Below are positions 8,018 to 16,635 of a stretch of DNA of 31,317 bases, in pieces (positions within the stretch are counted from its first letter, which is position 1; every line of letters begins with the position of its first letter). Source of the stretch: JAUZRW01 sp034437755 (GTDB lineage: Bacteria; Chloroflexota; Anaerolineae; Aggregatilineales; Phototrophicaceae); assembly GCA_034437755.1 (NCBI GenBank), contig DAOTTV010000088.1, forward strand, positions 1 through 31,317, given 5' to 3'. Position numbers and translations under genes: made by a program. The notes under the pieces were generated by a model. That model was given only the letters and a program-made list of their open reading frames with translations, was not told the DNA's origin and made no database searches.

Positions 8018-8023
8018 ATTATA
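8018..8023 (-). promoter_or_regulatory. Candidate -10 box for the AAA+ ATPase gene
   Basis: There is a perfect TATAAT on the minus strand, about 95-105 nt upstream of ATG 7914, in a short AT-rich stretch. No convincing -35 hexamer is present at 16-18 bp, so this is tentative. Confidence 0.3.
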
Positions 8024-8143
8024 ACGCAAATCAGCAGGCTGTGATGTATAAATTGCGTTTAGATGCGAGACGAGCGAGCAAGCCTTGAGCGATACGCGCT
8101 CGTCCCGACGCTTAGAGGGCTTGTCCGGTGGCGTGGCGGGTTT

Positions 8144-8267
8144 GTAACTACTCAGCCCTCACCCTAAATCCCTCTCCCGACCGCCACTATGTGGCTAGGA
8201 GAGGGACTTCAATCGTGCTTGTCTTGCGGGCAGAAGCTGGCGTAAATCAATTGACCTGAGTAGTTAC
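8144..8267 (+). repeat. MITE copy 4 (124 bp) inserted in the 3' end of the aminotransferase gene
   Basis: It has perfect ends GTAACTACTCAG / CTGAGTAGTTAC. The flanking 8-mers GCGGGTTT (8136-8143) and GTGGGTTT (8268-8275) match at 7 of 8 positions and are read as a target duplication. The last six codons and the stop of the aminotransferase gene lie inside the element's right end. Confidence 0.93.
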
Positions 8268-9104
8268 GTGGGTTTTGAGCGCGTCGAAGCGCGCCATCAG
8301 ATCGCGGGTGTGGGTGCCGGGCGTGCCCGTGCCGATGCGATGGTCATCGACCTGTACGATCGGCATGACTTCTTTGTTGGCGGATGATAGGAAGGCTTCG
8401 TCGGCGCTGATGAGGTCGTCATAGGTGACGGGGCGCACGACGACGGTGAAAGCGGCTTCTGCCAGTTCAAGGACGGTCATGCGGGTGATGCCGGGCAAGA
8501 TTGCGCCGTTGGTGGGCGTGGTGATGAGCGTCTCATCTTGGAACAGAAAGACGTTGCTGGTCGTCGCCTCAAGGATGTGGTCATCAGGCGTGCGGTAGAT
8601 AGCTTCCATGCCGCCCTGCTCTTTGGCGCGGCGCTGGGCGAGGATCGCAGGCGTGTACATGATGCTCTTAGCATCGGGGATGAGGCGTTGATTGGGCACG
8701 GTGATGACCTTCACGCCGTCGGTGTAGCAGGTTGCGGGATAGGGTGTGAAGGGTTGCACGTAGACGATGAGCGAGGGATCGCCATCAGGCGTGATGTTGC
8801 TACTGCTGATACCGCCGGTGACGACGAGCCGAATACTGAAGTCCTCGGCATTGCCAGCATTGCGCTTGACGGTCTCCAGCACGATCTGGCGCAGGTCGTC
8901 GTTGCTCCACGGGAATTGCAGTTCGAGCAGTTCGGCACTGCGGCGGAAGCGTTCGATATTTTTATCGAGGCGGAAGGGTTGCCCGCCGTATGTTCGCAGG
9001 TAATCGAACACGCCGTAGCCGCGCAGGATGGCGAGATCACGCACGGGGAGTTTGGCATCGCTTTCGGGGACGTAATCGCCGTTCACGTAAAAGATATTGG
9101 TCAT
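8247..9104 (-). CDS. Class IV PLP-dependent aminotransferase (branched-chain / D-amino acid / aminodeoxychorismate lyase type)
   Basis: This 285-aa fold-type IV PLP enzyme starts with the family's FYVNGDYVPESDAKLPVRD opening. It has the PLP lysine in DAKSIM (about K146) and the E-A-T-T-S-N-V-F strand (about 179-186), followed by G-A-I-L-P-G-I-T-R, which binds the cofactor phosphate. Members transfer amino groups between branched-chain or D-amino acids and 2-oxo acids, or act as aminodeoxychorismate lyases; sequence alone does not settle which. ATG 9104 is chosen because GGAG lies 9 nt upstream and the domain starts there; an upstream in-frame extension to 9377 looks non-coding. The C-terminus VTTQVN and stop come from MITE copy 4. 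Confidence 0.9.
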   Translation of the reverse strand: MTNIFYVNGDYVPESDAKLPVRDLAILRGYGVFDYLRTYGGQPFRLDKNIERFRRSAELLELQFPWSNDDLRQIVLETVKRNAGNAEDFSIRLVVTGGISSSNITPDGDPSLIVYVQPFTPYPATCYTDGVKVITVPNQRLIPDAKSIMYTPAILAQRRAKEQGGMEAIYRTPDDHILEATTSNVFLFQDETLITTPTNGAILPGITRMTVLELAEAAFTVVVRPVTYDDLISADEAFLSSANKEVMPIVQVDDHRIGTGTPGTHTRDLMARFDALKTHVTTQVN

Positions 9105-9144
9105 CGGGGCTTTCTCCACGATCTTATGAGCTATGTTATGTTCG

Positions 9145-9150
9145 ATTATA
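9145..9150 (-). promoter_or_regulatory. Candidate -10 box for the aminotransferase gene
   Basis: There is a perfect TATAAT on the minus strand, about 40 nt upstream of ATG 9104, which would give a leader of roughly 35 nt with the GGAG ribosome site. The -35 region is poor. Bases 9151-9344 hold no other recognisable feature. Confidence 0.4.
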
Positions 9151-9344
9151 GCGGATTTTGAGCGGGATTGTATTGGTGAGGACGCGCAACGCCGATGACC
9201 GATTTGGCGTATAGGGCGATAACGAACATGCGTCATATGGTGGATGCCACCGATGAATAGCGTTACAGGTGAGACTTGCCATCTCACCTTTTTTGCGCTG
9301 TCGGCGCCCCTTATCGTGATCGCTATCGCTAGGAGAAGCGTCTC

Positions 9345-9601
9345 TTTGGGATTTCGCGTGGTTTTTGTTGCAACCACATGATAGCGTGGACGGTATTTCA
9401 GCCCTCACCCTAAATCCCTCTCTCGCCCGCCACGATGTGGCTAGGAGAGGGATCTCAACTGCGCTTGTCTCCTCGTCTCCCAGCACGGCGTTCGAGAGAA
9501 GGGGCCGGGGGATGAGGGCAAAAGATCGCGCAAATCAATTGACCTGAGTAGTTACAAAAAGGCGACAAAAGGAGCTTGACCACGCAAGATACGAAAGACC
9601 C
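9345..9601 (+). repeat. Hairpin repeat family 2, copy C, degenerate and split by MITE copy 5
   Basis: The left end TTTGGGATTTCGCGTGGTTTTTG (only its first part is family-specific) runs to about 9370. The right end AAGGAGCTTGACCACGCAAG and GATACGAAAGACCC runs to 9601. The palindrome and middle section are missing. A 20-nt stretch AACCACATGATAGCGTGGAC (9371-9390) recurs with two differences at 16275-16294. Confidence 0.6.
9390..9555 (+). repeat. MITE copy 5, long subtype
   Basis: The right end CTGAGTAGTTAC is intact at 9544-9555; the left end is decayed (about GGTATTTCAG). It contains about 40 extra bases after the CTTGTCTCC block relative to the 124-bp copies, adding a second hairpin of the CTCCCAG...GAGAGAAG type. 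The same extra segment occurs in copy 1, so two subtypes coexist. No target duplication is visible. Confidence 0.8.
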
Positions 9602-9667
9602 GGAGAAGAACAGCCCAAGCGGTTACACGTCCTTCTCCTAGCCCTGATATATGGGCGGTGCGGGGGG

Positions 9668-11458
9668 TTATTCCGGCGTGCCGAGCGTCAGGACGAAGCG
9701 GGCGAAGCCACTGCCATCCTCGTTATAAGATGCGGTGACCGACCCCGTTTCTAGCACGGGCGCGAGCATCCCGATTATCATCAGATCGTTGCCGAACGCG
9801 CCGCTTTGCAGTTGTTCGACCAGCGGGGTCAGCGGTTCGAGATTGATATAGGCGAGGAACTGCGGGTCGTCGATGAAGAGTTGGCTCGCCTGTGCGAAGC
9901 TGTCGGTGGTGGTCAAGCCACCATCGGCGCTGAGCGCGGCGGCGGTCGCCGGGCGGGTGCCAGCGGTGAACACGTCAGCATTAGCGGTGGCAATCAGGTC
10001 GAGGCGATCATCCCCCTGCGCGACCGCATCGGTGAAGGGCACGACGACTTGCTGGTCGTCACGCTCGATGGTGAAACCCAGTTCGTACACGATTTGTCCG
10101 ACGCTTTGCACGTAATCGGCGGCGGCGGCGGAGTCGGTGGCTTCGATCATGATGCCGAAGCTGGGCAGGACGGGCAAGAGTGCGCCCTCATTTTCATTGG
10201 CGATCAGATCGACGAAGAGCGCGTAATCGCCAGTCATCCACGCCAGCGACTCGCGCAGGTCAGCGCCGCTCAAGCCCTGGAAGGCAAACTCGAATGAGAC
10301 CGGGATCGCATCGAGGAATTGCAAGCCATCCTCGTTGAAGTCCAGTTCGCCCTGTGCCTGTTGCTCATCGTAGAAGTCCCCGACTTGTTGTAGAGCATCG
10401 AGCACAGCGAGGACAGTCGGACCGATGCCGGTGTTGTGCAGGACGAGCGGTGTTTCGGCGGGCAGGCGATCGGCAAATGCGAGATCGAGCGTGGGGCTAC
10501 CGCCGAGCATGATGCCCTGATCGGCGAGCGTTTGCAGGTCAGCGACATTCGCGGCGACATCGATCACCAGCGAGTTATCGTTGAGGATGGTCGCGCCGAA
10601 GCTCTGCGCGCCGAGCGCACGGAAAATCGCCGGATAGTCATAATCGACGGGACTGCCAGCGAGGGCTTCAGCGGCTTCGGTCAGGTCGGGCGAGTCGGCG
10701 AGGGCGGCGACATCCCAGTACACCACGCCGTTGTAGCGATCAGCTGGCAAGCGCTCAATCGCGGCGGTGAAGTCCTCGCTCTCGTTGAGCGTAGCCTCGA
10801 CCGCGATCAGATCAAGCAAGGATTGCGGGTCAATCCGGCTTGGGCGCATGACGAAGTAATCATCGCCGACGAAGTAGGTGTTCTGAAAGCGCGGCGTCGT
10901 GGAAAAATCGACCTCGGCGAGATCGAGATAGAACAGCGTCCCACCATCGACTTCTTCTTCGATGAAGGGCACAGGCTCGCCATTCATGATCATGCGCGTC
11001 TCCAACTCTTCGCGCACGTAAGCCAGCGCCCCGTCGCGGTCAGCGACATCGACGGTGTAGTAGGTGGCGGTATCCCGATCAAAATCGAAATCTTCGGTCA
11101 TGTCTGATGTACCGACTGCGATCCAATCACCGACCCATGCGAAGTCCGCTTCGTATGTTCCGTCGTCGAAGCTATCACGCGGGGAGAGTTCATAGAGCAG
11201 TTCTTCAGCACTTGTCGGCAAACCGAACAGCTCCAGATCGAGGGGCAGGCTTGCGAGCAGGCTATTCACCTGCGTGATGAAGTCCTCGTCGAGGCGAGCC
11301 ACCGCGAACACATCGGTCTCTGCCGCGTAGAAGGCGGCCGGTTCGCTCCAATCATCGGCGGATGCTGAGAAAGCCGGTGCGACTCCCAGCGATAACAGCA
11401 GTACAATCACGAGCATCCGGGCAATGTGACGTGTCGTATGACGCATATTGTGACGCAT
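9668..11458 (-). CDS. Secreted DUF3352-type protein (paralogue 2 of a tandem pair)
   Basis: This 596-aa exported protein has an arginine/histidine-rich N-terminus, a hydrophobic signal core (about 16-30, MLVIVLLLSLGVAPAFSA) and a predicted cleavage near residue 32. The mature part matches the DUF3352 style: an opening FYAAETDVFAVARLD strand, repeated alpha/beta segments, and later motifs such as PAETPLVLHNTG. Function is unknown for the family; it is expected outside the cytoplasmic membrane. It lies 35 nt downstream of a 600-aa paralogue with the same layout, so the pair arose by tandem duplication and is probably one operon. ATG 11458 has AAAGGA about 11 nt upstream. The first codons contain an ATGCGTCA-type repeat encoding MRHNMRHTTRH. 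Confidence 0.8.
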   Translation of the reverse strand: MRHNMRHTTRHIARMLVIVLLLSLGVAPAFSASADDWSEPAAFYAAETDVFAVARLDEDFITQVNSLLASLPLDLELFGLPTSAEELLYELSPRDSFDDGTYEADFAWVGDWIAVGTSDMTEDFDFDRDTATYYTVDVADRDGALAYVREELETRMIMNGEPVPFIEEEVDGGTLFYLDLAEVDFSTTPRFQNTYFVGDDYFVMRPSRIDPQSLLDLIAVEATLNESEDFTAAIERLPADRYNGVVYWDVAALADSPDLTEAAEALAGSPVDYDYPAIFRALGAQSFGATILNDNSLVIDVAANVADLQTLADQGIMLGGSPTLDLAFADRLPAETPLVLHNTGIGPTVLAVLDALQQVGDFYDEQQAQGELDFNEDGLQFLDAIPVSFEFAFQGLSGADLRESLAWMTGDYALFVDLIANENEGALLPVLPSFGIMIEATDSAAAADYVQSVGQIVYELGFTIERDDQQVVVPFTDAVAQGDDRLDLIATANADVFTAGTRPATAAALSADGGLTTTDSFAQASQLFIDDPQFLAYINLEPLTPLVEQLQSGAFGNDLMIIGMLAPVLETGSVTASYNEDGSGFARFVLTLGTPE

Positions 11459-11493
11459 ATGATGACATATCCTTTCTGTATATGTCCCGACGC

Positions 11494-13296
11494 TTATTCA
11501 GCGTCGAGTTCTTCCAGCAAGTCACGCGGTTCAGGCGAGAGCGTAATCACAGCGCGGATCACAGCGGTCGAGCCGCCATCGCTGACGGATGAAGTGATCG
11601 ACGAGCTTTCAATCAGTGAGACGGCACGGTAGACATCTGCCAGTGTGCTAAGCGGCAGTTGTCCGGTTTCAGCGAGGAAGTTGAGGCTTTCCAGAATCGG
11701 TTCAGTGCCGATATACCACACCTGCGAAGCATCGGTCAGGAAGTAGGTCTGTGCGCGCTGGTAAGCGGCGTTATCGCTGAGCGCGGCTTGTGGTGCCAGT
11801 GATTCCGTTGCGCCGGTGCGCGTGCCGAAAACGAATAGGTCGTCGGATACGCCAAGCAAGAGATCAAGCTCGTTACTCGTGCCGAATTGCGCGACTTCCA
11901 GCGTGGGGAAGACCAGCGCGTTACCGTTACCGTAAGCCTCACGCGGGATGGGCGTATCGTAGAGATCCGCGGCAGTGCCCAGTTGTTCGACAATCGCCGC
12001 TGTGCCGTCGGGATTGCTGGTTTCGATAACCAGCGCAAAATCGAGGATTGCCGGTGTGAGAAACGCCAGTTGCGATTCAGGATTGGTGGGGATCACACGG
12101 GTGTACAGGGCGGCATTGCCATCAATCACCGGGAAAACGTCGCGTTCGAGGCTTAAGCCGGTGCCGGCGGCAAAGGGCAGGCTGAACGCACCGATCACCA
12201 GCGACGGGTCTAATGAATCGACGGCGAGACGCTCTTCGGTGGCGAGAAGCGTGCCGGTGGGGTCGATCACTGCCGATAGACCGCCACTCTCGGAGATAAC
12301 CGCGCTGATGTTACGCAGGCTGTCGAAGCTCGCCTGTAGCCCTTGCCCGAGGCCCGTGCCGAAGATGACGAGGGGGGTATCTGCGGGAACGTGACGGGCG
12401 AAATCGACATCGACGGGCGTGGAGTCGGGCTGGACGATGCCCAGTTCTTCATATACAGACCTATCGACGCTGGTCGCAACGTCGAGCGCGAGCGTGTCCT
12501 CATCGAGCAGGGTTGCGCCGAGGACGGTCGGGCGTGTCGCCTGATTGATGCGGTCGATCACGTCGGGCAGGTCGGCTAATTCCGGCGTGCCTTCGATCAC
12601 ATCCTGCACCGGAGTGACGTTGAGATACGCGCCGACGTTGTACTCGTTTTCCGGCAGGCGGGCATAGGCAGCGCTGAAGTCATCCGCTGATGCGAGCGTG
12701 CGATCGAAGCCTTCGAGACCGAGCATCGCTAGCTCTTGCGAGAGGAGCAAGGCATCTGCGGTGACAGCCGCGGCAATGGGCATACCGGTGAAGCTCTCGG
12801 TGGTGGTGTAGATGATCGTGCCGTCATCATCGGTGCGCTTGAGTTGATCGGCTTCGACCAGTTGCGCGGTCTGCACGTCGATCAGGGCGATCAGGTCCGC
12901 CGGATTATCGACCTGTGCCGAGATCAAGAAGCGCGGATCGCCATTCAAGCCGCGATCAGGATCGAGCCAGATGCCGGCGGCGGCTGTCGCGCCGAGCAGA
13001 TCGGTCAATTCTGAGACGGATGTCAGCCCGATGATTTGTACCGCGCTATTGGCAAGATCCGTCAAGCCGATGGGTGGGCGTTGGCTAGCCGGCAGATAAG
13101 TGACGACGCGCTCGAACAGGACATCGAGCGTGTCAATATAGGCTTGATCGGTACGGATACTGGCAAAGCCGACAGTATCCGCGGGGTAATATTCTGCGAG
13201 TGCGTTGAGATCGGTGGTGGTGATGTCCGCTGTCGCCGGGAATGCGCTCAGCAGGAGCAGACCACCTAGCACGACACTGAGTAATCGCCGCATCAT
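11494..13296 (-). CDS. Secreted DUF3352-type protein (paralogue 1 of a tandem pair)
   Basis: This 600-aa exported protein has a clear signal peptide (MMRRLLSVVLGGLLLLSAFPATA, cut near residue 23). The mature protein parallels its downstream neighbour: an opening AEYYPADTVGFASIRTDQ, a DFARHVPADTPLVIFGTGLG segment at mid-length corresponding to PAETPLVLHNTG in the neighbour, and similar overall size. No catalytic motif is apparent. ATG 13296 follows AAAGG by about 8 nt. It is the first gene of a probable two-gene operon with the paralogue 35 nt downstream. The family call rests on pattern recognition, and the function is unknown. Confidence 0.8.
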   Translation of the reverse strand: MMRRLLSVVLGGLLLLSAFPATADITTTDLNALAEYYPADTVGFASIRTDQAYIDTLDVLFERVVTYLPASQRPPIGLTDLANSAVQIIGLTSVSELTDLLGATAAAGIWLDPDRGLNGDPRFLISAQVDNPADLIALIDVQTAQLVEADQLKRTDDDGTIIYTTTESFTGMPIAAAVTADALLLSQELAMLGLEGFDRTLASADDFSAAYARLPENEYNVGAYLNVTPVQDVIEGTPELADLPDVIDRINQATRPTVLGATLLDEDTLALDVATSVDRSVYEELGIVQPDSTPVDVDFARHVPADTPLVIFGTGLGQGLQASFDSLRNISAVISESGGLSAVIDPTGTLLATEERLAVDSLDPSLVIGAFSLPFAAGTGLSLERDVFPVIDGNAALYTRVIPTNPESQLAFLTPAILDFALVIETSNPDGTAAIVEQLGTAADLYDTPIPREAYGNGNALVFPTLEVAQFGTSNELDLLLGVSDDLFVFGTRTGATESLAPQAALSDNAAYQRAQTYFLTDASQVWYIGTEPILESLNFLAETGQLPLSTLADVYRAVSLIESSSITSSVSDGGSTAVIRAVITLSPEPRDLLEELDAE

Positions 13297-13341
13297 AGAA
13301 AGTACCTTTCCCTAAATCTGATGTGTAATATCCCATGAATT

Positions 13342-13347
13342 AGTATA
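13342..13347 (-). promoter_or_regulatory. Candidate -10 box for the DUF3352 operon
   Basis: TATACT on the minus strand lies about 45-50 nt upstream of ATG 13296, in the only sizeable gap before this operon. The -35 element is not convincing. Confidence 0.3.
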
Positions 13348-13377
13348 GGGCAAGCTGGTATTTGCACAGCATTTATC

Positions 13378-13413
13378 GCGCCTAATTAGATTAACAAATT
13401 ATGAATTAGGCGC
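13378..13413 (-). terminator. Stem-loop overlapping the SGNH hydrolase stop codon
   Basis: GCGCCTAATT and AATTAGGCGC form a perfect 10-bp stem with a 16-nt loop. The first arm on the minus strand contains the gene's TAA stop. There is no T-tract; it may end or stabilise the upstream transcript before the DUF3352 promoter. Confidence 0.45.
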
Positions 13414-14311
13414 ATTGCTCGTCGATCATACGGGCGATCAGGCCTTGTAGCTGTGCCGCGAGTTCATGATTACCTGTCTCGTTCAAGTGATAATCCGAGA
13501 CGCTGATACGATGCCGCGGATAGGTGAGCGTCGTCAGGTCATAGCCTCGATCGCGGATGGTGTTGGTCAGGGCTTCGTTGGCAAAGGCGGCGAGATAGAC
13601 GCGCTCATCGGCGGTGATCGTCTCTAGCTCGCGGAAGAAGCGGCGCGTGTTGGCATCCTCGGGCAGGCGTGCGTCGGGGTCATCAGCGGGGGTATAGCCG
13701 GTGCCGCCGCCGCGAAAGAGCGCGAAGTTGGTATAGCGCACGAGCCACGGCAGGCCCGCGCCTGATCCAGCGAATTGCTGTGTGGCGGGGTCGATGGCGG
13801 GCGCGATGTCGTTGTTGACGACCAGATAGAGATAGGCATCAGCTGTGGGATAGGTCTGGAGCGTTTGCAGGACGTTGGTGCTGTTGTAGCGTGGCACAGC
13901 GTAATTGACGAAGCGCACAGCAGGGAAAGCATCCGCGAGATGCGCGAGCCACACATCGGCATCATCGACCCCGTAACCGAAGGCGACCGAATCGCCGAGG
14001 ATGGCGACGGTGCAGGTTGCCGCTGGTGCGGCGGCGGTCGGCAGGTCGCGCGCGCCGTCGTCGATGGTGGCTTGCCAGTGGCTCAGCTGGTAGTCGCCAT
14101 CGGGCATGATGTAACCGCGCTGGTCATCAGGCGTGAAGATGTCGTTGCCGATCGTCTCTAAATCGTTGAAGTAGCGCATCCCCCACGGGTCAAAGGCGAA
14201 GAGCAGTAGCTCAAGCATCATCAGCACAAACCCGACCATCAGAGCCGCGCCACCGAGTGCCTTCAGATGGTCGGATAGGGTTTTCGGGGTGTTGTCAGCT
14301 GTCTGCGTCAT
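13406..14311 (-). CDS. Membrane-anchored SGNH/GDSL-family hydrolase
   Basis: This 301-aa protein has one N-terminal membrane span (about 20-40) and an SGNH hydrolase domain (about 100-300). Block I is ILGDSVAFGYGV with the nucleophile at S108, block III is the VVNND strand, and block V is SDYHLNETGN with D273 and H275. This makes it a probable esterase/acyl hydrolase acting outside the membrane; relatives include O-acetyl esterases and AlgX/DltD-like proteins, but the substrate is not evident. It starts 6 nt after the stop of the small SpoIIAA-like gene, with the GAGGAG ribosome site located inside that gene's last codons, so the two are an operon. Confidence 0.87.
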   Translation of the reverse strand: MTQTADNTPKTLSDHLKALGGAALMVGFVLMMLELLLFAFDPWGMRYFNDLETIGNDIFTPDDQRGYIMPDGDYQLSHWQATIDDGARDLPTAAAPAATCTVAILGDSVAFGYGVDDADVWLAHLADAFPAVRFVNYAVPRYNSTNVLQTLQTYPTADAYLYLVVNNDIAPAIDPATQQFAGSGAGLPWLVRYTNFALFRGGGTGYTPADDPDARLPEDANTRRFFRELETITADERVYLAAFANEALTNTIRDRGYDLTTLTYPRHRISVSDYHLNETGNHELAAQLQGLIARMIDEQCA

Positions 14312-14317
14312 CGGGTA

Positions 14318-14746
14318 TCAGGACTCCTCACCGTCGTTATTGGCTAATACCCACGCGAGCGCGTCGTCATGACCATCGGGCGGGAACAGGCGAAACACTA
14401 GCAGAGGCGGGAAGAAGGTCGAGACGAAGCCGTTTACCAAGCCCGTCAGCGCGGGTTCGCGGATGGTGCTTGCGCCATAGATGACCTGTGCGAGCCGTAG
14501 CTCACGGCGACGCGAGCGCAACAGTCGGATCAAGTGCCCCATCGGTTGTGAACGCTCGATGCTGGTGGCGTTGATGAGGAAGCGGCGACGGGCAAGGGGC
14601 AAATTCGGCGTGATGTGTGTTGAACGGGCGATTTCAACCAGATGATCGACCAATTGCTCGATCGCCACCCGTGAGACTTCGGAATAGCGCAGTGCGATGT
14701 AATCGTCATGGTCGATGCGCGCGCAGGCTGTTTTCTTTCGTTCCAT
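14318..14746 (-). CDS. Small SpoIIAA/STAS-like protein
   Basis: This 142-aa soluble protein has the pattern common to short SpoIIAA-like proteins: an N-terminal helical part, the FLINATSI strand, a basic helix (LIRLLRSRRRELRL), an AQVIYG strand, a long helix, a VFRLFP strand and a final DDALAWVLA helix. It is a third, more distant member of this fold in the window (others at 5618 and 25944). AAAAGGA lies 8 nt upstream of ATG 14746. It leads an operon with the SGNH hydrolase. The fold assignment is by pattern and moderately secure; the function is unknown. Confidence 0.65.
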   Translation of the reverse strand: MERKKTACARIDHDDYIALRYSEVSRVAIEQLVDHLVEIARSTHITPNLPLARRRFLINATSIERSQPMGHLIRLLRSRRRELRLAQVIYGASTIREPALTGLVNGFVSTFFPPLLVFRLFPPDGHDDALAWVLANNDGEES

Positions 14747-14793
14747 ACGGGGTATCCTTTTTATTCAAGACTCATGTGTACACGTTGTGCAAA

Positions 14794-15031
14794 GTGGGAC
14801 TCTGTCCCACACCCTGCAAAAGGCTTACGCTTTTTGAAACCATTTGTTTTTAACGCAATAGCGTTGAAAAAAGCGGGTCTTTCGTGTTTTGCGTGGTCAC
14901 GCTCTTTTTGTCCCCTTTTTGAAAAAAAGGCACACCAAAAACTTTTGGCTTTTTGAACAAGGTCAAGGAACGATCGTTCCTTGTGGGGGAGCGGGGGCAA
15001 CGCCCCTGCGACAAAAACCACGCGACATCCC
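14794..15031 (+). repeat. Hairpin array containing repeat family 2, copy D
   Basis: Consecutive short hairpins occur in order. They are GTGGGAC-TCT-GTCCCAC (14794-14810), AACGC-AATA-GCGTT (14852-14865), then family 2 from GGGTCTTTCG at 14875 with CCAAAAACTTTTGG, the palindrome CAAGGAACGATCGTTCCTTG at 14964-14983, GGGGC-AAC-GCCCC (14994-15006) and the CCACGCGACATCCC end at 15031. Reading frames crossing it are artefacts. From 15032 to 15239 there is AT-rich DNA with no recognisable gene. Confidence 0.8.
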
Positions 15032-15239
15032 CAAGAGCCAAAAAAGCAAGCTGTGAAAGTTTTGGTTGAGCTTTTGAAAAAGCTCAGGGGTCTTAAAAGC
15101 CCTAAATGGCTATTGCACACGTTATAAGAGCGTTATTCAAAAAACCGACTGCCATCGCATTTTATAACATAATATTATAAGAAATAGCCTGTCTATACAG
15201 ATAAGGATTATTACAATTTAGTATGTGTAGGCGGGCGGC

Positions 15240-16214
15240 TCAAGGGATGATAACGAGCTTGCCCTGTGCTTGTCGCAACTGAACTTGTTTGAGCGCGTCA
15301 GGTGCTTGCTCAAGATCGAAGCGTTGGCTGATATGCGGTTTCAGCTTGCCCTCAGCATACCACGTCAACAGCGTTTTGAAGGACTGCTGCATCACATTCG
15401 GCGCGTTGAGCGCGTACGCGCCCCAGTAAACCCCGACGAGTGAGGTATTCTTGATGAGGAAGCGGTTGACGGCGACTTCGGGAATGTTGCCACTCGCAAA
15501 GCCGATCACCAGATAGCGCCCTTCCCACGCCAGACAGCGGACAGCTGTTGTGAACGCCGCCCCGCCGACCGGATCGTAGACGACATCGGCATAGCGCCCA
15601 TTGGTCAGGGCTTTCACCTGTCCGCGCAGGTCATCATTGACGTAATCAATGGCATAGTCTGCGCCGTATTCAGTCGTCAGGGCACGTTTTTCGGGCGTGC
15701 TTGCCGCGCTGATGACGGTCGCGCCCATCAGCTTACCCAGCTCAACCGCGGTCAAGCCAACACCGCCCGCCGCACCCAGCACGAGCAAGGTCTCGCCGGC
15801 TTGTAGGCGGGCGCGATGCGCGAGCGCGAGATGCGATGTGCCGTAGACGATGGGAAAGGTCGCGCCGTGTTCGTAGCTCATGTTATCGGGCATGGCGAGG
15901 GTCATGGCGGCGGGGGCGACGACTTCTTCGGCAAAGCCGCCGTAATTGACGATGCCCATCACGCGATCACCGACGGCAAGATGCTCAACGCCGGCACCGA
16001 CTTCGATCACATCGCCGGCGACTTCTAGCCCAGGGCTGAAGGGAAAATCGGGTTTCATCTGGTAGAGTCCCTGCACCATCAGCAGGTCAGGGAAGTTGAC
16101 ACCGGCGGCTTTTACCTGAATGCGGACATCGCCCGCGCGTAAGTCAGGCGTGACAACTTCTTCGATTGTCAGTTGCTCCGGATCGCCGAAGCGGTTGCAG
16201 ATCACAGCTTTCAT
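15240..16214 (-). CDS. NADPH:quinone oxidoreductase-like zinc-independent MDR enzyme
   Basis: This 324-aa protein belongs to the medium-chain dehydrogenase/reductase superfamily, quinone-reductase branch. It shows the N-terminal GroES-like domain (AAGVNFPDLLMVQGLYQ, then PFSPGLEVAGDVIEVG) and the nucleotide-binding motif GAAGGVGLTAVELGK (about 147-161). A VVYDPVGG segment and the C-terminal QAQGKLVI strand complete it. The catalytic and structural zinc ligands of alcohol dehydrogenases are absent, as expected for this branch. It likely reduces quinones or enoyl/carbonyl compounds with NADPH in the cytoplasm. GAGGA lies about 9 nt before ATG 16214. It stands alone between repeat-bearing gaps. 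Confidence 0.92.
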   Translation of the reverse strand: MKAVICNRFGDPEQLTIEEVVTPDLRAGDVRIQVKAAGVNFPDLLMVQGLYQMKPDFPFSPGLEVAGDVIEVGAGVEHLAVGDRVMGIVNYGGFAEEVVAPAAMTLAMPDNMSYEHGATFPIVYGTSHLALAHRARLQAGETLLVLGAAGGVGLTAVELGKLMGATVISAASTPEKRALTTEYGADYAIDYVNDDLRGQVKALTNGRYADVVYDPVGGAAFTTAVRCLAWEGRYLVIGFASGNIPEVAVNRFLIKNTSLVGVYWGAYALNAPNVMQQSFKTLLTWYAEGKLKPHISQRFDLEQAPDALKQVQLRQAQGKLVIIP

Positions 16215-16375
16215 GATTGGGTATCCTCAAGTATGCGATGAATAGTATTTCGTACATGACCACAAAAGTGGTATAACCACATGGTAGCGTAGACAGTCCA
16301 TCACCAGAGACTATTGGTGTTTCACAAACCCGTTCGGTCACAGACGGGTTCGCTGTAGCAAACCCTTACGGCTCT

Positions 16376-16519
16376 TTGAGATTTCGCGTGGTTTTTGTCG
16401 CAGGGGCTTTGCCCCGCCACAAGGAACGATCGTTCCTTGACCTTGTTCAAAAAGCCAAAAGTTTTTGGTGTTCCCTTTTTTCAAAAAGGGGACAAAAGGA
16501 GCGTGACCACGCAAGATAT
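16376..16519 (+). repeat. Hairpin repeat family 2, copy E (intact, uninterrupted)
   Basis: This is the cleanest copy. It runs from the ATTTCGCGTGGTTTTTGTCG end through GGGGC-TTT-GCCCC, the palindrome CAAGGAACGATCGTTCCTTG (16420-16439), CAAAAAGCCAAAAGTTTTTGG, the T-tract/A-tract pair TTCCCTTTTTTCAAAAAGGG and the GACCACGCAAGATAT end. (Each named block is an excerpt.) It is opposite in orientation to copy D. A further hairpin, AACCCGT/ACGGGTT, lies just outside at 16327-16350. Bases 16520-16635 hold nothing I recognise. Confidence 0.8.
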
Positions 16520-16635
16520 TATCGGGCGAACGCCTAGCTGTAGCTTGCATCAGCCCTGTATTTTATGTCATTGTATCGCATTTTGGGGAAACTGTGGGGC
16601 GACGATCGCCGCTGAGGGGCGACCGCCGCCGAGTT

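Noticed and set aside
7888..8088. Small + strand frame before MITE copy 4
   Set aside because: Begins inside the antisense AAA+ gene, no ribosome site, no recognisable protein.
8538..9161. Open frame on + opposite the aminotransferase gene
   Set aside because: No recognisable domain and lies wholly over the conserved PLP enzyme and its promoter.
9105..9377. N-terminal extension of the aminotransferase
   Set aside because: Crosses the TATAAT box and low-quality coding sequence; the domain and a ribosome site fit ATG 9104.
10436..11107. Open frame on + opposite a DUF3352 gene
   Set aside because: Shadow of a signal-peptide-bearing gene with paralogue support; no ribosome site.
14761..15120. 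Open frames running through the hairpin array
   Set aside because: Formed from repeat DNA; similar peptides arise wherever repeat family 2 occurs.
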